64,000 nt of DNA from Pedococcus dokdonensis (GCF_900104525.1 NZ_LT629711.1:62001-126000); one strand, 5' to 3'. Counted from the stretch's first letter, positions 53,119 through 61,647 are shown. Notes: a model not told the origin generated them from the letters alone. Numbers and translations are program-made.

Positions 53119-53124
53119 TACCCT
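53119..53124 (+). promoter_or_regulatory. Putative leaderless -10 element (TACCCT) of the PIG-L gene
   Basis: TACCCT is 7 bases before ATG 53132 and overlaps CGGCATAC. Confidence 0.4.
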
Positions 53125-53131
53125 CCATCCC

Positions 53132-53875
53132 ATGACTGAGACCGGAGGGGACAAGCCCACACTCGCCGACTTCGGCGACGACTTCGCGTCCGTGCTGTGC
53201 GTCGTGGCGCACCCGGACGACATCGAGTACGGAACCGCCGCAGCTGTCGCGAAGTGGACCGCCGCCGGCAAGACGGTGACCTACTTCCTGCTGACCAAGG
53301 GGGAGGCAGGGATCGACACCATGCACCCCGACGAGGCGGCTCGGGTGCGTGAACAGGAGGAGCGCGACGGGGCGGCGATCGTCGGCGTCAGCGAGGTCGA
53401 CTTCGGCACCCACCGTGACGGCAACGTCGAGTACGGCCTGGCGTTGCGCCGCGACATCAGCCGCGAGATCCGGCGCCGCAAGCCCGACGTGGTCGTCACC
53501 GGCCACTACGGCGACCGGTTCGTCCAGGGCATGCTCAACCAGGCCGACCACCGGGCAGTCGGGCTCGCCACCGTCGACGCCGTCGCGGACGCGGGGAACC
53601 GGTGGATCTTCCCCGAGCTGGTCGACGAGGGGTTCGAGCCGTGGAACGTCAAGCGGCTCTGCTTCGGCGGCTCGCCGACGCCTACCCACTTCGTCGACGT
53701 GGGGGAGCACTTCGACCAGGCAGTCGCGTCGCTGGAGGCGCACGAGGCCTACAACTCCGCGCTGCCGGACGAGTTCCCCAAGCCCGCCGAGCTGATCGGC
53801 ATGATCCTCGGCTGGGGTGGTCAGGCCGCCGGGGTCGACAAGGCCCTCACCCTCGACGTCGTCGAGCGTCGCTGA
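53132..53875 (+). CDS. PIG-L family deacetylase
   Basis: A 247-residue zinc deacetylase-like protein: VVAHPDDIEYG supplies the metal ligands and catalytic Asp, GEAGIDTM follows, and NQADHRAVG gives the third ligand. It is shorter than MshB (14751) and belongs to a different PIG-L branch, perhaps the mycothiol S-conjugate amidase-like or a sugar deacetylase group. The substrate is unknown. It ends ERR-stop, where CGTCGCTGATCC abuts the palindromic terminator family. Confidence 0.88.
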   Translation: MTETGGDKPTLADFGDDFASVLCVVAHPDDIEYGTAAAVAKWTAAGKTVTYFLLTKGEAGIDTMHPDEAARVREQEERDGAAIVGVSEVDFGTHRDGNVEYGLALRRDISREIRRRKPDVVVTGHYGDRFVQGMLNQADHRAVGLATVDAVADAGNRWIFPELVDEGFEPWNVKRLCFGGSPTPTHFVDVGEHFDQAVASLEAHEAYNSALPDEFPKPAELIGMILGWGGQAAGVDKALTLDVVERR

Positions 53876-53878
53876 TCC

Positions 53879-53930
53879 ATGCAAAAGGCGAGTTAGCGCC
53901 GCTGGAGCGGCGCTAACTCGCCTTTTGCAT
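53879..53930. terminator. Bidirectional terminator hairpin (AAAAGGCGAG family), copy B
   Basis: A perfect 25-bp stem (53879-53903 with 53906-53930) and 2-base loop, carrying the same AAAAGGCGAGTTAGCGCC/CTTTT sequence as 42358-42429. It lies 3 bases past the PIG-L stop and reads into the convergent pepP gene's array. Confidence 0.9.
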
Positions 53931-54108
53931 GAGCTGGCGACGGGTGAGCGGGCACAGAGCGGCGCTAACTCGCCTTTTGCATGAGCTGGCGACGGGTGAG
54001 CGGGCACAGAGCGGCGCTAACTCGCCTTTTGCATGAGCTGGCGACGGGTCAGCGGGCACAGAGCGGCGCTAACTCGCCTTTTGCATGAGCTGGCGACGGG
54101 TCAGCGGG
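53931..54108. repeat. 52-bp tandem array built from half a terminator and the pepP stop region
   Basis: Units start at 53931, 53983, 54035 and 54087 (three full, one 22-base partial), each beginning GAGCTGGCGACGGG. Units 1 and 2 read tgagcg and unit 3 and the partial read tcagcg. Each holds one arm of the terminator (GCGGCGCTAACTCGCCTTTT) and, read on the minus strand, a copy of the pepP terminal CGCTGA or a variant. The partial unit runs into the pepP stop codon (54101-54103). Confidence 0.95.
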
Positions 54109-55591
54109 ACTGGACGTCGCGGATCCAGGCCTCCACGTCGGCCGACGTGCGGGGCATGGCCGCGGACAGGTTCTCGTGGCCGTCCTCGGTCACCAGGACG
54201 TCGTCCTCGATCCGCACCCCGATGCCCCGGAACCGCTCCGGCGCCTTGAGGTCGTCGGCCTTGAAGTAAAGGCCCGGCTCGACGGTCAGCACCATGCCGG
54301 GCAGCAGCTCGGCGTCCATGTACTCCTCACGCGTGGCCAGCGCACAGTCGTGCACGTCGAGGCCGAGGTGGTGGCTGGTGCCGTGCACCATCCAGCGCCG
54401 GTGGTACTGGCCGTGCTCCTTGTCGAGAGTGTCCTCGACCGAGATCCCTTCGGGCAGCAGTCCCCACGCGTGCAGGTGCTCGGCGATCACGCGGATCGCG
54501 GCGGCGTGCACGTCGGAGAACTTGTTGCCGGGCTTCACGGCGGCCAGCCCGGCCTCCTGGGCTGCGTAGACCGCGTCGTAGACCTCGCGCTGGGCGTCGG
54601 TGAAGGTGCCGTTGGCCGGGAGCGTGCGGGTGATGTCGGCGGTGAACAGCGAGTCGACCTCGACCCCGGCGTCGAGCAGGATCAGGTCGCCGTCCTTGAG
54701 CTCACCGGTGTTCTTGATCCAGTGCAGCGTGGTCGCGTGGTCGCCGGCGGCGGCGATCGAGTCGTAGCCGACGCCGTTGCCCTCGTGGCGTGCCGTGAGA
54801 CCGAACACGCCCTCGACCCAGCGCTCGCCGCGACCCTTGGCGACGGCCTCGGGCAGGTCGGCGATCACGGCGTCGAAGCCGTGGTGGGTGGCCGCGACCG
54901 CCTTGCGCATCTCCTCGACCTCCCACTCGTCCTTGGTCAGGCGCAGGGTCGACAGGAAGTGCGCGAGCTCGTCGTCGGCCTCGGTGAGGTCGTCCTGCTC
55001 GGTGGTCTCGTCGGTGCGGGCCGCGTCGAGCTCGCGGGTCAGGTCGCGGTCGGCGTCGCGGACCAGCCGCACCGACACCTCGCCGGCGTCCTTGACCACG
55101 GCGTCGGAGAACTCGTCGATGTGGCGGCCGGTGACGCCGAGCTCGGTCTCGATGTCCTCGATCGTCGGCCGCGCGCCGACCCAGAACTCGCCGTAGCGGG
55201 CATCGGCGAAGAACTCGTCGGTGTCGCGCCCGGCGAGCGGGCGGAAGTAGAGGATCGCCTCGTGGGTGCCGTCGTCGCGCGGCTCGAGGACGAGCACGGC
55301 ATCGGGTTCGCGGTCACCACCCAGTCCGGTGAGGTGGACGAACGCGCTGTGCGGCCGGAAGACGTAGTCGGTGTCGTTGCTGCGCACCTTCAGTCCGCCG
55401 GCGGGGATCACCAGCCGGTCGCCCTCGAAGGCGGCGCTCACCGCGGCACGCCGGGCCGCGGCATAGCGGGCGGCCTCGCTCAGCTCGCTCGGACCCGGGC
55501 GACGCGGTGCCCAGTCCTCGGCGACGAACGCACGGAACTCGTCCGTGGTGGGGCGGGCGCGGTTCTCCGGCTTCTGCTGCTCTTCGCTCAC
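54101..55591 (-). CDS. pepP: Xaa-Pro aminopeptidase (M24B)
   Basis: The 496-residue enzyme removes N-terminal residues before proline. The creatinase-type N-domain precedes a pita-bread domain whose metal ligands are visible: Asp in LLDAGVEVDS, Asp in TADITRTLP, His in HGTSHHLGLDVHD, Glu in VLTVEPGLYF and Glu in GVRIEDDVLVTEDG. GTG 55591 follows CACGAT by 6 bases, preferred over ATG 55612. The 3' end runs into a 52-bp tandem repeat that supplies its CGC-TGA terminus. Confidence 0.93.
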   Translation of the reverse strand: MSEEQQKPENRARPTTDEFRAFVAEDWAPRRPGPSELSEAARYAAARRAAVSAAFEGDRLVIPAGGLKVRSNDTDYVFRPHSAFVHLTGLGGDREPDAVLVLEPRDDGTHEAILYFRPLAGRDTDEFFADARYGEFWVGARPTIEDIETELGVTGRHIDEFSDAVVKDAGEVSVRLVRDADRDLTRELDAARTDETTEQDDLTEADDELAHFLSTLRLTKDEWEVEEMRKAVAATHHGFDAVIADLPEAVAKGRGERWVEGVFGLTARHEGNGVGYDSIAAAGDHATTLHWIKNTGELKDGDLILLDAGVEVDSLFTADITRTLPANGTFTDAQREVYDAVYAAQEAGLAAVKPGNKFSDVHAAAIRVIAEHLHAWGLLPEGISVEDTLDKEHGQYHRRWMVHGTSHHLGLDVHDCALATREEYMDAELLPGMVLTVEPGLYFKADDLKAPERFRGIGVRIEDDVLVTEDGHENLSAAMPRTSADVEAWIRDVQSR

Positions 55592-55597
55592 CGGCCC

Positions 55598-55603
55598 ATC
55601 GTG
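55598..55603 (-). promoter_or_regulatory. Putative leaderless -10 element (CACGAT) of pepP
   Basis: CACGAT on the minus strand is 6 bases before GTG 55591. Confidence 0.4.
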
Positions 55604-55659
55604 CCACGACACGAGGCGGCCTCGTCCGTCTGGTGGGTTTGGTCCGGGTCGTCCTTTGC

Positions 55660-55665
55660 CAGCAT
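55660..55665 (+). promoter_or_regulatory. Putative leaderless -10 element (CAGCAT) of the secreted protein gene
   Basis: CAGCAT is 6 bases before ATG 55672. Confidence 0.4.
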
Positions 55666-55671
55666 CGGGGG

Positions 55672-56496
55672 ATGGCGCGGCACAGGGGCAAGGCCAGACG
55701 TTTTGCCGTCATCAGTGGGGGCGCCCTGCTGGTGGTGGCCCTGGGAGTGGGCGGAGCGTATGCCGCCATGACCGGGGGCATGGCCAGGCCACCTGCCGCG
55801 GCTGGCAGCTCGACGACGTCTTCACCATCGGCTTCCTCGTCGAGCTCCTCGAGCAGCACCACGCCCGCCTCGACCGGCACCCCGTCGGGCCAGGCATCGA
55901 CCGGCACCTCGTCGACCCCGGGCAGCGCGTCCTCCAGCACCACGTCGGCGAACGCCGACGCGACCGCGGCGGCAGCGCTCGCCACGTGCGTCACGACGGT
56001 GCGGGCCCAACAGAGTCTTGCGACCGCGGCGGCCGCGTCGGCGCGGGACTGGCGACTGCACACCGACGCCCAGCGCAAGTTCGACTCGGGGACCTTCACC
56101 GTGCAGCAGACGAAGGCGCAGTGGGCCGCCTCGAAGGCGCGCGGGCCGGCCGACCTCGCGGCCTGGACCCGCGCCGTCGCGGCCGTGGACCGCGTCAAGG
56201 GTGGTTGTGCGGGTCTGGCGACTGCCACGGCAGGCTCCCCGGCCGAGGGCGCCGCGAAGAAGTGCACCGCGCGGACGGCGGCGCTGTCGAAGGTGGCGGC
56301 CGCCGGCGCTGTCGTGCACCGGCAGTGGGCGGCGCACCTCACGATGATGGCCCACAAGGAGCACACCGCCGAGGCTGCCTACCTCGAGCGCTGGGCTGCG
56401 ATGGTCGAGGACGCGGGACCCGCTTTGGCGACCTACCGCGGCGCCGCGGCCGCGCTGGCCAGGGCGCCGGCGTGCGCCACCGTCCCGAGTGGGTGA
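55672..56496 (+). CDS. Secreted or membrane-anchored protein with Ser/Thr linker
   Basis: A 274-residue protein of unknown function. A basic start and one hydrophobic segment (FAVISGGALLVVALGVGGAYA) form a signal anchor, residues about 40-95 are a Ser/Thr/Pro-rich linker including an eight-Ser run, and the rest is an Ala-rich helical domain with four Cys residues (ATCVTTV, GGCAG, KKCTART, PACATV) that could pair. It resembles other actinobacterial cell-surface proteins without a named family. Divergent from pepP with 80 bases between starts. Confidence 0.72.
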   Translation: MARHRGKARRFAVISGGALLVVALGVGGAYAAMTGGMARPPAAAGSSTTSSPSASSSSSSSSTTPASTGTPSGQASTGTSSTPGSASSSTTSANADATAAAALATCVTTVRAQQSLATAAAASARDWRLHTDAQRKFDSGTFTVQQTKAQWAASKARGPADLAAWTRAVAAVDRVKGGCAGLATATAGSPAEGAAKKCTARTAALSKVAAAGAVVHRQWAAHLTMMAHKEHTAEAAYLERWAAMVEDAGPALATYRGAAAALARAPACATVPSG

Positions 56497-56515
56497 GAGA
56501 CCTGCAGGGTGACGG

Positions 56516-57517
56516 TCAGCCGTCGGCGAGGAGCGCGAGCACGGCCTTCTCGACCGCCGCCTGGCGGCGCTCAGGAGTGCGGTAGCGCCGCGGGTCCACG
56601 GCGATGGTCGAGCCCGACTCGTAGCGGTCGAGCACCCGGGGGTCGATGTAGGAGTTCTTGGCGATCGTCGGGGTGTTGCCGAGGTATCCGGAGACCTCCT
56701 CGACGGCCGCCTTGATCGCACGCTTGCGCGACGCCTTGGTGTCGCCCGGCTCGTCGGTGCTCGCGAGCGCCACGGCGGCCAGCACGGTCGCGTGCCAGGT
56801 GCGGAAGTCCTTGGCGGTCAGCTCACCCCCGAGCAGGTCGGCGAGGTAGGCGTTCACGGCGGTGGAGTCGAGATCGGCCCAGCGCCGGGCGTCCTGGTAG
56901 GCCAGCAGCCTGCGACTGGCCGACTTGCGTCGTCGCATCCGGTCGAGCGCCGCGATGGCGGCGGCGTCGTCGATCTCGATGCTGTGCTCGATCCCCGACT
57001 TGCCGACGAAGGTGAAGACGATGACGTCGCCCTTGCGGCGGACGTGCTGCCGCTCCAGGGTGGTCAGCCCGAACGACCCGTTGTCCTGGGTGTAGGCGTC
57101 GTTGCCGATCCGGAAGTAGCCGAGGTCGAGCAGCCGGACGGCGGTCGCGGTGGCCCGCCCACGCGGCATCCCCTCGAGGGCGAGGTCGGCCAGGATCCGA
57201 CGGCGGGCCGCGGGCAGCTTCGCCGCCGCCGCCAGCACGCGGTCGAACTTGCTCTGGTCCTGCTTGAGCCGCCAGACCGGGTGGTAGAGGTACTGCCGCC
57301 GCCCTGCCACGTCGGTGCCGACGGCCTGGATGTGGCCCTGGGGGAGCGGGCAGATCCAGACGTCCTCCCAGGCCGGCGGGATCGCCAGCGACCGGATCCG
57401 CTCGACGTCGTCAGCGCCCAGCCGCTGCCCGTCGGCATCGAGGTAGACGAAGCCCTTGCCGGCCCGCCGCCGCCGCCAACCCTTCATCTGCGGCGACACC
57501 CTGCGCAACCTCGACAC
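56516..57517 (-). CDS. DNA topoisomerase IB
   Basis: The 333-residue enzyme is a poxvirus-type topoisomerase IB that relaxes supercoils by single-strand nicking. The conserved FRIGNDAYTQDNGSFGLTTL and RTWHATVLAAVAL segments hold catalytic Arg/His residues, and KNSYIDPRVLDRYE contains the nucleophilic Tyr. GTG 57517 is 2 bases after the SRPBCC stop, so it is the last gene of the photolyase operon. Bacterial type IB enzymes are optional; why it is tied to this operon is unclear. Confidence 0.92.
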   Translation of the reverse strand: MSRLRRVSPQMKGWRRRRAGKGFVYLDADGQRLGADDVERIRSLAIPPAWEDVWICPLPQGHIQAVGTDVAGRRQYLYHPVWRLKQDQSKFDRVLAAAAKLPAARRRILADLALEGMPRGRATATAVRLLDLGYFRIGNDAYTQDNGSFGLTTLERQHVRRKGDVIVFTFVGKSGIEHSIEIDDAAAIAALDRMRRRKSASRRLLAYQDARRWADLDSTAVNAYLADLLGGELTAKDFRTWHATVLAAVALASTDEPGDTKASRKRAIKAAVEEVSGYLGNTPTIAKNSYIDPRVLDRYESGSTIAVDPRRYRTPERRQAAVEKAVLALLADG

Positions 57518-57519
57518 GG

Positions 57520-57948
57520 CTAGAGCCTGTCGAGGGCGGACTTGAGGGTCTTGGCGGTGTCGTTGCCGAGCTTGTTGAGCAGCGGCATGGCCAGCGGCCA
57601 CAGCCAGCGACCGAGCCCGGTGAACGAGAACTCCGCCCGGTAGTCGACCGAGGAACCGGACCCCTCGGGCGTGACCGTGATGGTGTCGCGGCTGGTGGTC
57701 GTCTCGTTGCGCCCGACGATGACGAAGCCGTTATCACCGACGCTCTCGAGGGTGTAGTCGAGGTCGACGGTGCGGCCGGCGAACTTCGAGACGTTGTGCC
57801 AGACGGTGCCGGGGCCGCCGTCCCCCGAGAGCAGCTCGCAGCTGACCGTGCCGGAGTCCCACTCGACGGCGTTCTCGAAGTCGAGCAGGTAAGGAAGGGC
57901 GCGGCTGGGGGGTGTGGTGGTGCTGACGGTGCGCTGCACGGTGGGCAT
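57520..57948 (-). CDS. SRPBCC/polyketide-cyclase-like protein
   Basis: A 142-residue SRPBCC-fold protein: VQRTVSTTTPPSRALPYLLDF opens the helix-grip, then FSFTGLGRWLWPLAMPLLNKLG is the long helix near the C-terminus. Ligand unknown. ATG 57948 follows AGGAGCC by 7 bases. Upstream are 17-18-base tandem repeats; downstream topoisomerase IB starts 2 bases after its stop. Confidence 0.82.
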   Translation of the reverse strand: MPTVQRTVSTTTPPSRALPYLLDFENAVEWDSGTVSCELLSGDGGPGTVWHNVSKFAGRTVDLDYTLESVGDNGFVIVGRNETTTSRDTITVTPEGSGSSVDYRAEFSFTGLGRWLWPLAMPLLNKLGNDTAKTLKSALDRL

Positions 57949-57977
57949 CAGGTGGCTCCTGTGGTTCGGGGCGGGTC

Positions 57978-58048
57978 GAGGGTGTTTCGGAGGCGAGGGT
58001 GTTTCGGAGTTCGAGGGTGTTTTCGGAGGCGAGGGTGTTTCGGAGACG
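57978..58048 (-). repeat. Four 17-18-base tandem repeats before the SRPBCC gene
   Basis: GAGGGTGTTTCGGAG-type units start at 57978, 57995, 58013 and 58031, with small indels between them. They fill the only sizeable gap (124 bases) inside the photolyase operon. Read on the minus strand they would encode Ser-Glu-Thr-Pro-Ser-Pro-Pro-Lys repeats, but no gene start supports translation. Confidence 0.85.
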
Positions 58049-58072
58049 AGGTCTGGGCGGTTCGGTGCCGGA

Positions 58073-59488
58073 TCAGTGCCGCGGGTTGCGTCGGGCGATC
58101 GCGGTGGTGAGGGCGGTGGCGAAGGCGCACCACCCGGCATACGCGAGCAGTCCGGTGGCCTTACCCCGTCCGGCCGGCGCCACACGTCGGGCCAGGTCGA
58201 CACTGCTGGCGGTGAGGGCGGCGCACTCGGCGGCGGCCACCCAGGGGCGGTGGGCGCGGAAGAAGAGTCCGGTCCAGCCGGCGTTGAGGACCATGTTGAC
58301 CGCCAGCGCGCGTTCGAGGTTGCGCGCGTCGTCGGGGCGGTCGCGCTCGGCCAGCACCGACGACGCAGCGGCGGTGAGCAGCGCGACCTCGGCGTAGAGG
58401 CCGGTCCAGACCACCGGGAAGGCGGCCGGCGGGGGCTGCCACGCAGGCTTGTCGAGCTTGGCGTACCACCGGGACCCGGGGTCGGTGAGGGCCGACCCCA
58501 CGACGGCCGCCGTGGCGACGGTGGCGGTGGTCCGCCGGACGGTTCGCCGCCAGAGGAGCGGGTCGACGGTGCGCAATGCGGACCGGACGGCCTCGTCGAA
58601 GCCCCGCAGCCCGCCCGGTGGCTCGCCGATCGCGGTCTGCACGTCGTCCTCGTGGCAGATCGCCTCGTGGACGAGGCTGCCCACCAGCGGGCGCGCGATG
58701 CCCGCGGAGATCGGTGTGACCAGCCCGACCCAGAGCCCGGCGAGCCGGGGTGTGAGTACCGGCACCGACACGACCAGCCGCCGACCGAGCCCGGCCACGC
58801 GGGCGTAGCGCTGCATCATCTCCGCGTAGGTGAGCACCTCGGGTCCGCCGATGTCGAAGGTGCGGTTGCTGTCGCGGGGGAGGTCGGCCGCGCCGACGAG
58901 GTAGTGGACGACGTCGTCGACCGCGATCGGCTGGATCCGGTTGTCGACCCACTTGGGGGCGACCATCGCGGGCAGCCGCTCGGTGAGGTGGCGCAGCATG
59001 TCGAAGGAGGCCGAGCCGTCGCCCAGCACGACACCGGCCTGGAGCACGGTGGCTGGGACGGGTGCGGCGAGGAAGATCTCGCCCACCTCGACCCGTGATG
59101 CCAGGTGCTCGGACAGCTCGCCGGAGGGGTGCAGCCCGCTGAGGTAGACGAGCCGACCCGTGCCCGCGTCGGCTGCCGCCGCCGCGAAGCCCTGCGCCAT
59201 GGTGCGGTCGCGCTCGACGAAGCTGCCCTGTCCATCCATCGAGTGCAGGAGGTAGTACGCCACCTCGACACCTTCGAGGGCGCGGCCGAGGTCGTCCGGC
59301 GAGGTCGCGTCGCCGGTGACCACCTCGACGTCGTCCTGCCAGGGGCGGCCGTGCAGTCCCGCGGCCTTGCGGGTCAGCACCCGCACCTGCCAGCCGGCGT
59401 CGAGCAGTGCCGGCACCAGCTGCCCGCCGATGTAGCCGGTGGCGCCGGTGACGAGGGCCGTGCGGGGCCCTGCGGTGGTGTCGGTCAT
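58073..59488 (-). CDS. SDR-family oxidoreductase fused to a TspO/MBR domain
   Basis: The 471-residue protein has an atypical short-chain dehydrogenase (NmrA/DUF2867-like) part: VTGATGYIGGQLVPAL near residue 13 binds NAD(P), and YYLLHSMDG and DIGGPEVLTYAEMM are typical of the group. After residue about 325 a TspO-like five-helix domain follows: WYAKLDKPAWQPPPAAFPVVWT, then NAGWTGLFF, a pattern of tryptophan-rich sensory proteins. TspO binds porphyrins and responds to light or redox stress. The CPBP gene ends 3 bases before it. Confidence 0.85.
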   Translation of the reverse strand: MTDTTAGPRTALVTGATGYIGGQLVPALLDAGWQVRVLTRKAAGLHGRPWQDDVEVVTGDATSPDDLGRALEGVEVAYYLLHSMDGQGSFVERDRTMAQGFAAAAADAGTGRLVYLSGLHPSGELSEHLASRVEVGEIFLAAPVPATVLQAGVVLGDGSASFDMLRHLTERLPAMVAPKWVDNRIQPIAVDDVVHYLVGAADLPRDSNRTFDIGGPEVLTYAEMMQRYARVAGLGRRLVVSVPVLTPRLAGLWVGLVTPISAGIARPLVGSLVHEAICHEDDVQTAIGEPPGGLRGFDEAVRSALRTVDPLLWRRTVRRTTATVATAAVVGSALTDPGSRWYAKLDKPAWQPPPAAFPVVWTGLYAEVALLTAAASSVLAERDRPDDARNLERALAVNMVLNAGWTGLFFRAHRPWVAAAECAALTASSVDLARRVAPAGRGKATGLLAYAGWCAFATALTTAIARRNPRH

Positions 59489-59491
59489 GAG

Positions 59492-60247
59492 TCAGCTCCC
59501 GGTGGACAGGACGGCGGGCAGGAGGAAGAGCATCCCGAGCGACCACGTGAGGTGCGTGACGACCGGGCCGAGGATGCCGCCGGTGACCCGGCGCTGCAGC
59601 GCCGTGAGCAGCCCGAGCAGGGCGGCGGCCAGGACGAGCAGGGGTATGCCGGCGCCGACCGTGGTCAGCGCGTAGACGACGGTGGTGATCGCGACGGCGT
59701 GCCGACGCCCGACGGCCGCGTAGAGGGCTCCGCGGAAGTAGAGCTCCTCGGCCACGCCGTTGACCGCGGTGATCGCCGCCACGATGGCCAGCGAACCGAG
59801 TCGCGCGTGGTCGAGGAGGTGCTCGACCGGGTCGCGCAGCAGCGGCACCCGGGCGACGACGAGGGCGCCGGCGAGGAAGATGGCCAGCAACAGCGCGCCG
59901 AGCGCGAGGGACTGCACGATCGGTCGGGCGTCCTCGCCGCCGGCGCGGGTGTGCGCGCGACCGAGGTGCAGCGGCCCCGAGGCGACGGCGCCCACGGCCC
60001 ACACGGCAGCCAGACCGAGACCGGCGACGTAGAAAAGCGGGTCGCCGGGCTGGATCCGCAGCGCGAAGGCGAGCACGACGGCTCCGACCACCAGCGTGAC
60101 GAGGGCGACGACCCGTCGGCGGTGGAACGCGGCGTCACTCTCGGTGTGGTCGCGGGCGACCGGCGTGACCAGGGCTGCGCGGATGAAGTCGCCCACCTCC
60201 CGCAGCGGGTGCAGCCCTGGACGGTGTCCTCGGGTGGGGTCGGTCAT
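59492..60247 (-). CDS. CPBP (CAAX-like) intramembrane metalloprotease
   Basis: A 251-residue membrane protein with about seven helices and the Abi/CPBP signature: GVAEELYFRGALYAAV (EExxxR motif) and a later VVTHLTWSLGML with the metal-binding His. Such proteins cleave membrane peptides; bacterial targets are mostly unknown. The ATG overlaps the photolyase stop (ATGA). Confidence 0.87.
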   Translation of the reverse strand: MTDPTRGHRPGLHPLREVGDFIRAALVTPVARDHTESDAAFHRRRVVALVTLVVGAVVLAFALRIQPGDPLFYVAGLGLAAVWAVGAVASGPLHLGRAHTRAGGEDARPIVQSLALGALLLAIFLAGALVVARVPLLRDPVEHLLDHARLGSLAIVAAITAVNGVAEELYFRGALYAAVGRRHAVAITTVVYALTTVGAGIPLLVLAAALLGLLTALQRRVTGGILGPVVTHLTWSLGMLFLLPAVLSTGS

Positions 60248-61647
60248 CGCCGGACTGCTTCGTACCGCCTCAGCGCCTCACGCCGCTCGTCGGCGTGGTC
60301 GACCACCGGCTCGGGGTAGCCGTGCGCGTAGCCGTCGTCGTGCTTCCACGGCTCGTGCACCGCCGGACCCCGGAGGTGGGCCAGCTCCGGCACGTAGCGC
60401 CGGACGTAGTTGCCCTCGGGGTCGAACCGCAGCCCCTGCGTGATCGGGTTGAACACCCGGAAGTAGGGGGAGGCGTCGGTGCCCGTGCCGGCCACCCACT
60501 GCCAGCCGTGGTTGTTCGAGGCGATGTCGCCGTCGATGAGGTGGTCGAGGAAGTGCCGGGCGCCCACCGGCCACCACACGTGCAGGTCCTTGGTGAGGAA
60601 GCTGGCCGTGACCATCCGCATCCGGTTGTGCATCCAGCCCTCCTGGAGCAGCTGTCGCATGGCGGCGTCGACCACGGGGTAGCCGGTGCGGCCCTGGCGC
60701 CACGCGTCGACCAGGTCGGCGGCCTGGTCCTCGTCGGCGTACTCCATCCCGGACAGGGCCGGCCGCAGGTCGTGCCAGGCCGAGCGGGGGTGGCGCCAGA
60801 GCACGTCGGCGTAGAACTCGCGCCAGGCCAGCTCGGTCTCGAACTTGTCCGCACCCTGGCCCAGGTTGCGGCGTCCGTCGTGCAGGTCGGCGAGCATGGT
60901 GCGGGGGTGCACCGCGCCGATCTTGAGGTAGGGCGACATGCGCGACACCCCGTCGAGGTCGGCGCGGTCGCGGTCCTTGCCGTAGTCGGCCAGCGCCCCG
61001 TCGCGGAACTCCGCCCACCGCTCCAGCGCGGCGTCCTCGCCGGCTGCCGGCAGGTCCGGCAGGCCCTTGGCCTCACGCGCCTTCTTGAGAGTGGTGCGGG
61101 CCTGCTGTTCCGAGCTCACGCTGGCCAGCCGCAGACCCTTCGGCTCCGTGGCCGGTCCCGGCCAGCCGTGCTGACGCCATGCCTTGGAGAACGGCGTGAA
61201 GACCTTGTACTCGGACCCCTCGCCGTTGGTCACCGTCCCCGGCCCCACGGCATACGGGGTGCCGGTCTCGACCCAGCGCACGCCGGCCTCGTCGAGCGCC
61301 GCGGCCACGGCACGGTCGCGACGACGACCGGCGGGCGTGGTCTCCCGGGAGACGTGCACGGAACCCGCGCCGAGCTCGGCGGCGAGGGCGGGGACGATCT
61401 TCACCGGGTCGCCCTCCCGGATGCAGAGCCGCCCGTCGTAGGCCGCCTCGGTCGCCTTGAGGGTCTCGGCCAGCCAAGCCCGGCGCACCGTGCCGGCGCT
61501 GCGCCACAGCGCCGGGTCGAGGACGAACACCGCGGCCACCTCGCCCTGCCCGTCGTCCGAGCGGGCCGCGTCGTGGGCCGCCCCCAGAGCGGGCAGGTCA
61601 CCCCGGCGCAGGTCGCGGCGCAGCCAGAGGATGCTCGGCGACGGCAT
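60244..61647 (-). CDS. phrB: Deoxyribodipyrimidine photolyase (class I)
   Basis: The 467-residue enzyme repairs UV cyclobutane dimers with light. The N-terminal antenna-binding alpha/beta domain starts ILWLRRDLRRGDLPAL. The FAD domain includes SRMSPYLKIGAVHPRT, ELAWREFYADVLW, NRMRMVTASFLTKDLHVWW and NNHGWQWVAGTGTDASPYF. ATG 61647 has AGGAG 8 bases upstream. It leads an operon with CPBP, SDR-TspO, SRPBCC and topoisomerase IB genes. Confidence 0.95.
   Translation of the reverse strand: MPSPSILWLRRDLRRGDLPALGAAHDAARSDDGQGEVAAVFVLDPALWRSAGTVRRAWLAETLKATEAAYDGRLCIREGDPVKIVPALAAELGAGSVHVSRETTPAGRRRDRAVAAALDEAGVRWVETGTPYAVGPGTVTNGEGSEYKVFTPFSKAWRQHGWPGPATEPKGLRLASVSSEQQARTTLKKAREAKGLPDLPAAGEDAALERWAEFRDGALADYGKDRDRADLDGVSRMSPYLKIGAVHPRTMLADLHDGRRNLGQGADKFETELAWREFYADVLWRHPRSAWHDLRPALSGMEYADEDQAADLVDAWRQGRTGYPVVDAAMRQLLQEGWMHNRMRMVTASFLTKDLHVWWPVGARHFLDHLIDGDIASNNHGWQWVAGTGTDASPYFRVFNPITQGLRFDPEGNYVRRYVPELAHLRGPAVHEPWKHDDGYAHGYPEPVVDHADERREALRRYEAVRR

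Noticed and set aside
53931..54108. CRISPR-like array
   Set aside because: The 52-bp units are contiguous with no unique spacers and there are no cas genes.
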